From NCBI RefSeq assembly GCF_947507565.1, contig NC_089192.1, forward strand, positions 2,264,718-2,328,717: 64,000 nucleotides of DNA, in the 5' to 3' direction. The number at the start of each line of letters is the position of its first letter. The first letter of the stretch is position 1. Below are positions 10,298 through 20,519 of this stretch, piece after piece. A program made the position numbers and the translations under genes. This stretch comes from Oscarella lobularis. Its lineage: Eukaryota; Porifera; Homoscleromorpha; Homosclerophorida; Oscarellidae. The notes under the pieces are model-generated. The model ran no database searches. It had not been told where the DNA came from and saw nothing but the letters and a program-made list of their open reading frames with translations.

Positions 10298-13200
10298 TGG
10301 GCCCTCAACTTTATCTTCAATGCCTTAGAATCGAAGTTTAGGCCCTCAACTTTATCTTTAGCTCCTTAGAATCAAAGTTTAAGCCCTTAACTTTATCTTT
10401 AGGTCCTTAGAATCAAAGTTTAGGCCCTCAACTTCATCTTCAGGTCCCTAGAATCAAAGTTTAGGCCCTCAACTTTATCTTCAGGTCCTTAGAATCAAAG
10501 TTTAGGCCCTCAACTTTAACTTCAGGTCCTTAGAATCAAAGTTTAGGCCCTCAACTTTATCTTCCGGGACTTAGAATCAAAGTCTAGGCCCTCAACTTTT
10601 TCTTCAGGCCCTTAGAATAAAAGTTTAGGCCCTCAACTTTATCTTCAGGCTCTTAGAATCAAAGTTTAGGCCCTCAACTTTATCTGCAGGTCCCTAGAAT
10701 CAAAGTTTAGGCCCTCAACTTTATCTTCAGGTCCTTAGAATCAAAGTTTAGGCCCTCAACTTTATCTTCAGGCCCTTAGACTCAAAGTTTAGGCGTTCAA
10801 CTTTATCTTCAGGTCCTTAGAATCAAAGTTTAGTCTCTCAACTTTATCTTCAGGTCCCTAGAATCAAAGTTTAGGCCCTCAACTTTATCTTCAGGTCCTT
10901 AGAATCAAAGTTTAGTCTCTCAACTTTATCTTCAGGTCCTTAGAATCAAAGTTTAGTCTCTCAACTTTATCTTCAGGTCCCTAGAATCAAAGTTTAGTCC
11001 CTCAACTTTATCTTCAGGTCCTTAGAATCAGAGTTTAGTCTCTCAACTTTGTCTTCAGGTCTTAGAATCGGAGTTTAGGCCCTCAACTTTATCTTCAGGC
11101 TCTTAGTATCAAAGTTTAGTCCATCAACTTTATCTTCAGGCCCTTAGAATCAAAGTTTAGGCGTTCAACTTTATTCTCAGGGCCTTAGAATCAAAGTCTA
11201 GGCCCTCAACTTTATCTTCAGGTCCTTGGAATCAGAGTTTTGGCTCTGAATTTTAACTTCAGACCCTTAGAATCATAGTTTGGGCCTTCAAATTTCTCTT
11301 CAGGGCCTTAGAATGAAAGTTTAGGCCTTCAACTTTATCTTCAGGGCCTTAGAATCAAAGTCTAGGCCCTCAAGTTTATCTTCAGGGACTTAGAATCAGA
11401 GTTTAGGCCCTCAACTTTATCTTCAGGCCCTTAGAATCAAAGTCTTGGCCCTCATCTTTATCTTCAGGCCCTTAGAATAAAAGTTTAGGCCCTCAACTTT
11501 ATCTTCAGTCTCTTCGAATCAAAGTTTAGGCCTTCAACTTTATCTTCAGGTCCTTGGAATCAGAGTTTTGGCCCTGAACTTTAACTTCAGACCCTTAGAA
11601 GCAAAGTTTGGGCCTTCAAATTTCTCTTCAGGGCCTTAGAATCAAAGTTTAGGCCTTCAACTTTATCTTCAGGGCCTTAGAATCAAAGTTTAGGCCCTCA
11701 ACTTTATCTTCAGGTCCTTAGAATCAAAGTCTAGGCCCTAAACTTTATCTTCAGGTCCTTAGAATCAGAGTTTTGGCTCTGAACTTTAACTTCAGACCCT
11801 TAGAATCAAAGTTTGGGCCTTCAAATTTCTCTTCAGGGCCTTAGAATCAAAGTTTTGGCCTTCAACTTTATCTTCAGGTCCTTAGAATCAAAGTCTAGGC
11901 CCTCAACTTTATCTTCAGGTCCTTGGAATCAGAGTTTTGGCCCTGAACTTTAAATTCAGACCGTTAGAATCAAAGTTTGGGCCTTCAAATTTCTCTTCAG
12001 TGTCTTAGAGTCAAAGTTTAGGCCTTTAACTTTATCTTGAGGGCCTTAGAATCAAAGTTTAGGCCTTCAACTTTATCTTCAGGGCCTTAGAATCAAAGTC
12101 TAGGCCCTCAACTTTATCTTCAGGTCCTTAGAATCAAAGTTTAGTCTCTCAACTTTATCTTCAGGTCCCTAGAATCAAAGTTTAGGCCCTCAACTTTATC
12201 TTCAGGTCCTTGGAATCAGAGTTTTGGCCCTGAACTTTAAATTCAGACCCTTAGAATCAAAGTTTGGGCCTTCAAATTTCTCTTCAGTGTCTTAGAGTCA
12301 AAGTTTAGGCCTTTAACTTTATCTTGAGGGCCTTAGAATCAAAGTTTAGGCCTTCAACTTTATCTTCAGGGCCTTAGAATCAAAGTCTAGGCCCTCAACT
12401 TTATCTTCAGGGCCTTAGAATCAGAGTTAAGGCCCTCAACTTTATCTTCAGGTCCTTAGAATTAAAATTTAGGTCCTCAACTTCATCTTCAGGTCCCTAG
12501 AATCAAAGTTTAGGCCCTCAACTTCATCTTCAGGTCCCTAGAATCAAACTTTAGGCCCTCAACTTTATCTTCAGGTCCTTAGAATCAAAGTTTAGGCCCT
12601 CAACTTTAACTTCAGGTCCTTAGATTCAAAGTTTAGGCGTTCAACTTTATCTTCAGGGCCTTAGAATCAAAGTCTAGGCCCCCAACTTTATCTTCAGGGT
12701 CTTAGAATTAGAGTTTAGGCCCTCAACTTTATCTTCAGGGCCTTGGAATCAGAGTTTTGGCCCTGAACTTCAACTTCAGACCCTTAGAATCAAAGTTTGG
12801 GCCTTCAAGTTTCTCTTCAGGGCCTTAGAATCAAAATCTAGGCCATCAAGTTTATCTTCATGGCCTTAGAATCAGAGTTTAGGCCATCAACTTTATCTTC
12901 AGGCCCTTCGAATAAAAGTTTAGGCCCTCAACTTTATCTTCATGTCCTTAGAATCAAAGTTTAGGCGTTCAACCTTATCTTCAGGGCCTTAGAATCAAAG
13001 TTTATGCCCTCAACTTTATCTTCATGTCCTTAGAATCAAAGTTTAGGCCCTCAACTTTATCTTCAGGGTCTTAGAATTAGAGTTTAGGACCTCAACTTTA
13101 TCTTCAGGGCCTTAGAATAAAAGTTTATGCCCTCAACTTTATCTTTAGGTCCTTAGAATCAAAGTTTAGGACCTCAACTTTATCTTCACGCCCTTAGAAT

Positions 13201-13358
13201 CAAAGTTTAGGTCCTCAACTTTATCTTCATGTCCTTAGAATGAAAGTTTAGGCCCTCAACTTTATCTTCAGGTCCTTAGAATCAAAGTTTAGGCCCTCAA
13301 CTTTATCTTCAGGTCCTTAGAATGAAACTTTAGGCTCTCAACTTTATCTTCAGGGCCT
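10298..13358. repeat. 41-bp satellite array
   Basis: About 75 units of 41 bp, beginning GGCCCTCAACTTTATCTTCA and ending AGAATCAAAGTTTA. AACTTT near the start and AAAGTT near the end form inverted arms. The array starts with the diagnostic junction CCCGTTG|GGCCCTCAAC and an AATGCC variant monomer, seen at all five 48-to-41 boundaries. Confidence 0.93.
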
Positions 13359-13892
13359 TAGCTAGCCCGTGTAAGTTCGCTGTAATTTATTACAGGAGAG
13401 ACCCGTTGGCTAACCCCGTGTAATTTCGCTGTAATTTATTATTAGGATAGACCCGTTGTCTAGCCCCTGTAATTTCGCTGTAATTTATTCCAGGAGAGAC
13501 CCGTTTGCTATCCCCCTGTAATTTCGCTGTAATTTATTACAGGAGAGACCCGTTTACTAACCCCCTGTAAATTCGCTGTAATTTATTACAGGAGAGACCC
13601 GTTGGCTAGCCACTTTAATTTGGCTGTAATTTATTACAGGAGAGACCCGTTGGCTAACCCCCTGTTAATTCGCTGTAATTTATTACAGGAGAGACCCGTT
13701 GGCTAACCTCCTGTAATTTCGTTGTAATTTATTACAGGAGAGACCCGTTTGCTAACCCCCTGTAATTTCGCTGTAGTTTATTACAGGAGAGACCCTTTGG
13801 CTAGCCCCTGTTATTTCGCTGTAATTTATTACATGAGAGACCCTTTGGCTAGCCCCTGTACTTTCGCTGTAATTTATTACAGGTGAGACCCG
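13359..13892. repeat. 48-bp satellite array
   Basis: About 11 units, entered through CCTTAGCTAGCCCGTGTAAG. Its first three units, including TTATTATTAGGATAGACC, match the start of the array at 48201 almost exactly, so the two are copies of one segment. Confidence 0.92.
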
Positions 13893-14575
13893 TTGGGCCC
13901 TCAACTTTATCTTCAATGCCTTAGAATCAAAGTTTAGGCCTTCAACTTTATCTTCAGGGCCTTAGAATCAAAGTCTAGGCCCTCAACTTTATCTTCAGGG
14001 CCTTAGAATCAGAGTTTAGGCCCTCAACTTTATCTCCAGGCCTTTAAAATCAAAGTCTAGGCCCTCAACTTTATCTTCAGGGCCTTAGAATCAGAGTTTA
14101 GGCCCTCAACTTTATCTCCAGGCCTTTAGAATCAAAGTCTAGGCCCTCAACTTTATCTTCAGGCCCTTAGAAAGAAATTTAGGCCCTCAACTTTATCTTC
14201 AGGCTCTTAGAATCATAGTTTATTCCATCAACTTTATCTTCAGGTCCTTAGAATCAAAGTCTAGGCCCTCAACTTTATCTTCAGGGCCTTAGAATCAAAG
14301 TCTAGGCCCTAAAATTTCTCTTCACGGCCTTAGAATCAAAGTTTTGGCCTTCAACTTTATCTTCAGGGCCTTAGAATCAGAGTCTAGGCCCTCAAGTTTA
14401 TCTTCAGGGCCTTAGAATCAGTGTTTAGGCCCTCAACTTTATCTTCAGGCCCTTAGAATAAAAGTTTAGGACCTCAACTTTATCTTCAGGCTCTTAGAAT
14501 CAAAGTTTAGGCCATCAACTTTATCTTCAGGTCCTTAGAATCAAAGTCTAGGCCCTCAACTTTATCTTCAGGTCC
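13893..14575. repeat. 41-bp satellite array
   Basis: About 17 units, ending CTTCAGGTCCTTTGTAGCCG. That exit junction into the 9-bp/21-bp region is identical at 26658 and 48650. Confidence 0.92.
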
Positions 14576-15259
14576 TTTGTAGCCGTTGTAGTTTCTTGCC
14601 GGAATATATACACCGCTTGTCGGAATATATACACCGCCTGCCGGAATGTATACACCGCCCGCCGGCGGAGTACGTACACGCCTTCCGGTATATATACACC
14701 GCCTTCCGGCGGAGTACGTACACTGCCTTCCGGAATATATACACCGCTTTCCGGAATATATACACCGCCTGCCGGCGGAGTACGTACACCGCTTGCCGGA
14801 ATATATACATCGCCTTCCGGAATATATACACCGCTTGCCCGCGGGGTACGTACACGCCTGTCGGTATATAAACACCGCCTTCCGGCAGAGTACGCACACT
14901 GCCTTCCGGAATATATACACCGCTTGCCGTAATATATACACCGCCTGCCGGCGAAGTACTTACACCGCTTGCCGTAATATATACACCGCTCTCCGGAATA
15001 TATACAAAGCCTGCCGGCGGAGTACGTACACGCCTGCCGGAATATATACGCCGCCTTCCGGCGGAGTGCGTACACGCCTGCCGGAATATATACACCGCCT
15101 GCCGGAATATATACACCGCCTGCCGGAATATATACACCGCCTGCCGGCGGAGTACGTACACGCCTGCCGGAATATCTACACCGCTTGCCGGCGGAGTACG
15201 TACACGCCTGCCGGAATATATACACCGCCTTCCTGCGGAGTACGTACACTGCCTGCCAG
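14576..15259. repeat. 21/24-bp mixed satellite array
   Basis: After a short TTGTAGCCGTTGTAG seam, two monomers intermix: a 21-mer GCCGGAATATATACACCGCC(T) and a 24-mer containing GGCGGAGTACGTACACCGCC. The 24-mer holds GTACGTAC between GGCGG and CCGCC arms. Units are multiples of 3, so the array is open in several frames on both strands; those are not genes. Confidence 0.92.
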
Positions 15260-15900
15260 AATTCATTCAAAATAAATTCTGCATTAATTCAGAATAAATT
15301 ATGCATTAATTAAGAATTAATTCTGAATTAATACAGAATAAATGCTACATTTATTGAGAATAAATTCGGCATTAGTTCCGAATAAATTCTGCATTAATTC
15401 AGAATAAATTCTGCTTCTATTCAGAATAAGTTCTGCATTAATTCAGAATAAATTCTGCATTAATTCAGAATAAATTCTGAATTAATTCTACATTAATTCA
15501 GAATTGATTCTGCATTTATTCAGAATTAATTTTGTATTAATTCAGAATAAATTCTGCATTATTTCAGAATAAATTCTGTATTAATTCAGAATAAATTCTG
15601 AATTAATTCTGCATTAATTCAGAATAAATTCTGCATTAATTCAGAATAAATTCTGAATAAATTCTGAATTAATTCTGCATTAATGCAGAAATTATTCTAG
15701 ATTAATACAGAATAAATTCTGCATTAATTCAGAAAAAATTCGCCATTAATTCAGAATAAATTCTGCATTAATTCAGAAAAAATTTTACATTTATTCGGAA
15801 TAAATTTTTCATTAATTCAGAATAAATTTCGCATTTAATCTGCATTAATTCAGAATTAATTCTGCATTTATTCAGAATTAATTCTGCATTTATTCAGAAT
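15260..15900. repeat. 22-bp AT-rich satellite array
   Basis: Units of ATTCTGCATTAATTCAGAAT plus AA, with variants such as TTCTGAATTAATTCAGAA, a perfect 18-base palindrome. Entered through GCCAGAATTCATTCAAAATA, a junction repeated at 51200. Confidence 0.93.
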
Positions 15901-16708
15901 TTGTCTTGGGTACAATTTGTCCCCAGGACAAATTGTCCTGGGACAATTTGTCTTGGGACAATTTGTCCTCGGACAATTTGTCCTGGGACAATTTGTCCTG
16001 GGGACAATTTATCCTGGGGACAATTTGTCCTGGGACAATTTGTCCTGGGACAATTTGTCCTGGGACAATTTGTCCTGGGACAATTTTTCCCCAGGACAAT
16101 TTGTCCTGGGGTCAATTTGTCCCCAGGACAAATTGTCCTGGCACAAATTGTCCTGGCACAATTTGTCCTGGGACAATTTATCCTGGGGTCAATTTGTCCT
16201 GGGGACAATTTGTCCTGGGACAATTTGTCCTGGGACAATTTCTCCCGGGACAATTTGTCCCCAGGACAATTTGTCCTGGGGTCAATTTGTCCCCAGGACA
16301 AATTGTCCTGGCACAAATTGTCCTGGCACAATTTGTCCTGGGACAATTTGTCCTGGGGACAATTTGTCCTGGGACATTTTGTCCTGGGACAATTTGTCCT
16401 GGGGACAATTTTTCCTGGGACAATTTGTCCTGGGACAATTTGTCCTGGGGACAATTTGTCCTGGGGACAATTTGTCCTGGGACAATTTGTCCTGGGACAA
16501 TTTGTCCTGGGACAATTTGTCCTGGGGACAATTTGTCCTGGGGACAATTTGTCCTTGGACAATTTGTCCTGGGACAATTTGTCCTGGGAGAATTTGTCCT
16601 CGGACAATTTGTCCTGGGACAATTTGTCCCCAGGAGAATTTTTCCTCGGGACAATTTGTTCCCAGGACAATTTGTCCTGGGGCAATTTTTCCTTCTACAA
16701 TTCTTCCT
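15901..16708. repeat. GGACAATTTGTCC satellite array
   Basis: About 52 units, mostly in one orientation with single flipped monomers at about 15912, 16118 and 16277, where CCCCAGGACAAATTGTCCTG occurs. The entry CAGAATTTGTCTTGGGTACA matches the entries at 53563 and 56818. Confidence 0.92.
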
Positions 16709-17346
16709 TGAAATTCTAAGTTAATTCAGAATAAATCCTGCATTAATGCAGATTAAATTCCCGATTTATTCTGCATTAATTAAGAATTAATTCTGCATTT
16801 ATTCAGAATTAATTCTGCAATAATTGAAAATAAATTCTGCATTATTTGAGAATAAATTCTGCATTAATCTAGAATAATTTCTGCATTAATTCAGAATAAA
16901 TTCTGCATTAATTCAGAATAAGTTCTGAATTAATTCAGAATAAATTCTGCATTAATTCAGAATAAATTCCGCATTTATTCAGAATAAATTCCGCATTTAT
17001 TCTGCATTAATTTAGAATTTATTTTGCATTTTATTAGAATTATTTCTGCAATAATTCAGAATAAAATCTGAATTAATTCAGAATTAATTCTGAATTAATG
17101 CAGAATTTATTGTGAATTAATGCAGAATTTATTCTGAATTAATGCAGAATTTATTCTGAATTAATGCAGATTTTATTCTGAATTAATGCTGAATTTTATT
17201 CTGAATTAATGCAGAATAAATTGTTCATTAATTCTTCATTAATTCTACATTAATTCAGTATAAATTCTGAATTAATTCAGAATAAATTCTGAATTAATTC
17301 AGAATAAATTCTGCATTGAGTCAGAATAAATTCTGTGTTTATTCAG
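16709..17346. repeat. 22-bp AT-rich satellite array
   Basis: Continues the 22-bp family up to the INO80E-like block. A TTCATTAATTCTTCATTAAT variant near its right end also precedes the other three copies of that block. Confidence 0.92.
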
Positions 17347-17512
17347 AGAATGTGAGATTTTTTCGCGATGTTTTAGCGCGCGTTACACTCGAAAAGCCCT
17401 GCTCGTCGTTCGTCTCTTGTGCATCGCTTAGCGAGCGAGTTTGAGGTTCTTGATCGACTTCTTGTCGTGTTCCGTCACTTTCTGAACGGTTATTGCTAAG
17501 TTTTTCGTCGTC

Positions 17513-17545
17513 ATGGCGTTTCGGGGTGTACGAGCGATCTTTTAG
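17513..17545 (+). promoter_or_regulatory. Upstream open reading frame in the INO80E-like block
   Basis: ATGGCGTTTCGGGG opens a ten-codon frame, MAFRGVRAIF, ending at TAG, 67 bases before the main ATG. It is preserved in all four copies. Such a frame would be expected to damp translation from the main start, but this is inference. Confidence 0.4.
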
Positions 17546-17612
17546 AACGATCGCCGACGTATCGTCGACTCACGACGGAGCGCCTGTCGTTTTCTTCACC
17601 TTATATACGATC

Positions 17613-17687
17613 ATGGATGCTTCATGGCAGCATAGCTCTCGTAAAGAATATAGAATGTTGAAAAGAAAGCTGAAGCACCTTGTCTAC
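17613..17687 (+). CDS. INO80E-like first coding exon, copy 1 (fragment)
   Basis: A 75-base exon of 25 codons starts at an ATG with A at -3 and G at +4 and ends CTAC|GTAAGT, a consensus donor in phase 0. The peptide starts MDASWQHSSRKEYRM and ends LKRKLKHLVY. The stretch Y-R-x-L-K-R-K-L-K-x-L-x-Y matches the conserved N-terminal segment I know for INO80 complex subunit E of animals, where the next residues would be the E-x-E-C-F helix. Only this exon is present, so it is a fragment and not a working INO80E gene. The nearest downstream acceptor exon is at 20034. The frame is also open upstream without an ATG; the start is chosen for its context. Confidence 0.6.
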
Positions 17688-17707
17688 GTAAGTTCACGAT
17701 CTTTTAT

Positions 17708-18660
17708 TCTGCATTAATTCAGAATTAATTATGTATTTATTCAGAATTAATTCTGCATTAATTCAGAATAAATTCTGCATTAATTCAGAATTAATTCTGA
17801 ATTAATTCAGAATAAATTCTGCATTAATTCAGAATTATTTCTGAATTAATTCAGAATAAGTTCTGCATTAATTCAGAATAACTTCTGTATTTATTCAGAA
17901 TAAATACTGCATTAATTCAGAATAAATTCTGCATTAATTCAGAATAAATTCTTCATTAATTCTTCATTAATTCTACATTAATTCAGTATAAATTCTGAAT
18001 TAATTCAGAATAAATTCTGAATTAATTCAGAATAAATTCTGAATTAATTCTGCATTAATTCAGAATAAATTCTGCATTAATTCAGAATAAATTCTGCATT
18101 AATTTTGTTTAAATTCCGCTTTTATTCAGAATAAATTCGGCATTAGTTCCGAATAAATTCTGCATTAATTCAAAATAAATTCTGCTTTAATTCAGAATAA
18201 ATTCTGCAACAATTCAGAATAAATTCTGCATTAATTTAGTTTAAATTCCGCATTTATTCAGAATAAATTCAGCATTAGTTCCGAATAAATTATGCATTAC
18301 TTCAGAATAAATTCTGCTTTTATTCAGAATAAGTTCTGCATTAATTCAGAATAAATTCTGCATTAATTCAGAATAAATTTTGTATTAATTCAGAATAAAT
18401 TCTGCTTTAGTACAGAATAAATTCAGAATTAATTCTTCATTTATTCAGAATTAATTCTGCATTAATTCAGAATAAATTCTGCATTAATTCAGAATAACTT
18501 CTGCATTTATTCAGAATAAATTCTGCATTAATTCAGAATAAATTCCGCATTTTTTTTGCATTAATTCAGAATTAATTCAGAATAAATTCTGAATTAATTC
18601 TGCATTAATTCAGAATTAATTCTGCATTTATTCAGAATTAAATCTGCATTTATTCAGAAT
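17708..18660. repeat. 22-bp AT-rich satellite array
   Basis: Lies directly downstream of the donor at 17688, so any intron from that exon starts in satellite. Same unit as before, with CTGCTTTTATTC and CTGTATTT variants. Confidence 0.92.
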
Positions 18661-18837
18661 TTGTCCTGGGGACAATTTGTCCCCAGGACAAATTGTCTTG
18701 GGACAAATTGTCCTGGGACAATTTGTCCTGGGACAATTTGTCTTGGGGAGAATTTTTCCTGGGGACATTTTGTCCTGGGACAATTTGTGCTGGGGACAAT
18801 TTGTCCTAGGACAATTTGTCCTGGGGACAATTTGTCC
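18661..18837. repeat. GGACAATTTGTCC satellite array
   Basis: About 11 units between 22-bp and CT-rich satellites. The exit TTTGTCCTTCTCCTATGCC recurs at 31850 and 42901. Confidence 0.9.
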
Positions 18838-20020
18838 TTCTCCTATGCCTTTTTCTTTCTCCCTTTTGCCTTTTGCCTTCTCCCTTTTGCCTTTTTCCTT
18901 CTCTCTTTGCCTTTTGCCTTCTGCCTTTGCCTTTTGCTTTCTCCCTTTGCCTTTTGCCTTCTCCCTTTGCGTTTTGCCTTCTCCCTTTGCCTTTTGCCTT
19001 CTCCCTTTGCCTTTTGCCTTCTTCTTTGCCTTTTGCCTTCTCCTTTGCCTTTTGCCTTCTCCCTTTGCCTTTTGCCTTCTCCCTTTTGCCTTTTGCCTTT
19101 TCCCTTTGCCTTTTGCCTTTTGCCTTTTGCCTTTTGCCTTTTCCCTTTTGCCTTTTGCCTTCTCCCCTTTTGCCTTTTGCCTTCTCCCTTTCCTTTTGCC
19201 TTCTCCCTTTTGCCTTTTCCCTTTTCCCTTTGACTTTTGCCTTTTCCCTTTTGCCTTTTGCCTTTTCCCTTTGCCTTTTGCCTTCTCCCTTTTGCCTTTT
19301 GCCTTCTCCCTTTTGCCTTTTGCCTTTTGCCTTTTGCCTTCTCTCTTTTGCCTTTTGCCTTCTCCCCTTTTGCCTTTTGCCTTCTCCCTTTCCTTTTGCC
19401 TTCTCCCTTTTGCCTTTTGCCTTCTCCCTTTTGCCTTTTGCCTTTTGCCTTTTGCCTTTTCCCTTTGCCTTTTGCCTTTTGCCTTTTGCCTTTTGCCTTT
19501 TGCCTTTTGCCTTCTCCCTTTTGCCCTTTGCCTTCTCCCCTTTTGCCTTTTGCCTTCTCCCTTTCCTTTTGCCTTCTCCCTTTTGCCTTTTCCCTTTTCC
19601 CTTTGACTTTTGCCTTTTCCCTCTTGCCTTTTGCCTTTTCCCTTTGCCTTTTGCCTTCTCCCTTTTGCCTTTTGCCTTCTCCCTTTTGCCTTTTGCCTTT
19701 TGCCTTTTGCCTTCTCCCTTTCCTTTTGCCTTCTCCCTTTTGCCTTTTCCCTTTTCCCTTTGACTTTTGCCTTCTCCCTTTTGCCTTTTGCCTTCTCCCT
19801 TTTGCCTTTTGCCTTCTCCCTTTCCTTTTGCCTTCTCCCTTTCCTTTTGCCTTTTCCCTTTTGCCTTTTGCCTTTTCCCTTTTGCCTTTTGTCTTTTCCC
19901 TTTGCCTTTTGCCTTTTCCCTTTGCCTTTTGCCTTTTCCCTTTGCCTTTTGCCTTTTCCCTTTGCCTTTTGCCTTTTCCCTTTGCCTTTTGCCTTCTCCC
20001 TTTGCCTTTTGCCTTCTCCC
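18838..20020 (+). repeat. CT-rich satellite (CCCTTTGCCTTTTGCCTTCT)
   Basis: 1.2 kb of 20-bp units with 7-bp CCTTTTG expansions; purine-free apart from the G of TTGCC. It runs straight into a splice acceptor (TTTTTGTAAACAG), so on the + strand it forms an extremely long polypyrimidine tract. The opposite strand encodes only a Lys/Gly/Gln low-complexity frame and is not taken as a gene. Confidence 0.92.
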
Positions 20021-20468
20021 TTTTTGTAAACAGGGTGTTCCTGGAGGATGTCAGATAAGTGCCGTGCAATTGTTTATGAGTTGTGTGGCTTTGTTAATTT
20101 GTATAGGGGCAATGTTAGGGCAGAGTCAATACTGATAGGTATATAATGGTTCCTAATTGTGTTACATATTTCTAATTAGTTTTCTTAGGGGCATAGGGAT
20201 GGGAGGAACAATGACAAGGAGATGGGGCGCGAGGGAGAAGAGGAACAAGCACGCAGGGAGGGGAAGGAATATCAAGGGATCGATGGTATGTGATGTAGGT
20301 AGAGTTTTAGTTATTGAGGGGTCTCTAATTCGTTTTATAGATGTGTAAGAGCGTAAGGAAGAATGATACGAGCAACGGATGCGAGTGGGAAGAGGAGGAT
20401 TGGAAGGGAAGGCAATCAGAAGGGAGGATGACTATCGAGGGGGCAAAGGTATGTGATGTAGGTAGAGT
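20021..20468 (+). other. Acceptor-exon block, copy A
   Basis: Unique-looking block present three times (also 32247 and 43056), always preceded by the CT-rich satellite and followed by GGACAATTTGTCC units. It begins with acceptor TTTTTGTAAACAG and ends past a donor, CAAAG|GTATGTGATG. Two homologous exon-intron units of about 155 bp are tandem inside it, sharing the intron start GTATGTGATGTAGGTAGAG. Confidence 0.6.
20034..20448 (+). CDS. Putative three-exon gene fragment, copy A
   Basis: Inferred exons are 20034-20138, 20197-20285 and 20341-20448, with introns of 58 and 55 nt bounded by GTATAT...CATAG and GTATGT...TATAG. One frame stays open across all three if translation starts at the ATG at 20048. 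Exon one reads MSDKCRAIVYELCGFV and continues to ESILI; exon two starts MGGTMTRRWGAREKR; exon three starts MCKSVRKNDTSNGCEWEEED, charged and acidic. The 20034 exon is also open in another frame from its first base (phase 0), ending at a TGA near 20131, which is the frame a phase-0 upstream exon would enter. No known family recognised. It has no visible terminal exon before the satellite resumes. Confidence 0.4.
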
Positions 20469-20519
20469 TGTCTTGGGGACAATTGTCCTGGGACAGTTGG
20501 TCCTGGGACAATTTGTTCA
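20469..20519. repeat. Three GGACAATTTGTCC monomers
   Basis: Short remnant between the exon block and the 41-bp array; here the 48-bp array seen after the other two exon blocks is missing. Confidence 0.8.

Larger units (their letters stand above)
17347..17707 (+). other. INO80E-like promoter/first-exon block, copy 1
   Basis: A 361-bp, CpG-containing island between two arms of the 22-bp satellite. It starts at AATGTGAGATTTTTTCGC and ends just after a splice donor. Four copies exist (17347, 41293, 51689, 55275) with few differences. It contains 5' UTR-like sequence, a 10-codon upstream frame and a 25-codon first exon, but no downstream INO80E exon was found anywhere in the window. Best read as a captured gene 5' end amplified together with its satellite flanks. 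Confidence 0.65.

Noticed and set aside
14507..15275. Long frames on both strands in the 21/24-bp arrays (also 26.6-30.2 and 48.6-51.2 kb)
   Set aside because: Units of 21 and 24 bases preserve all frames, so several overlapping frames are open at once. The peptides are pure repeat translations.
18843..20069. 408-residue Lys/Gly/Gln minus-strand frame and Leu/Pro/Phe plus-strand frames
   Set aside because: Translation of the CT-rich satellite; its more likely role is as a polypyrimidine tract before the acceptor at 20033.
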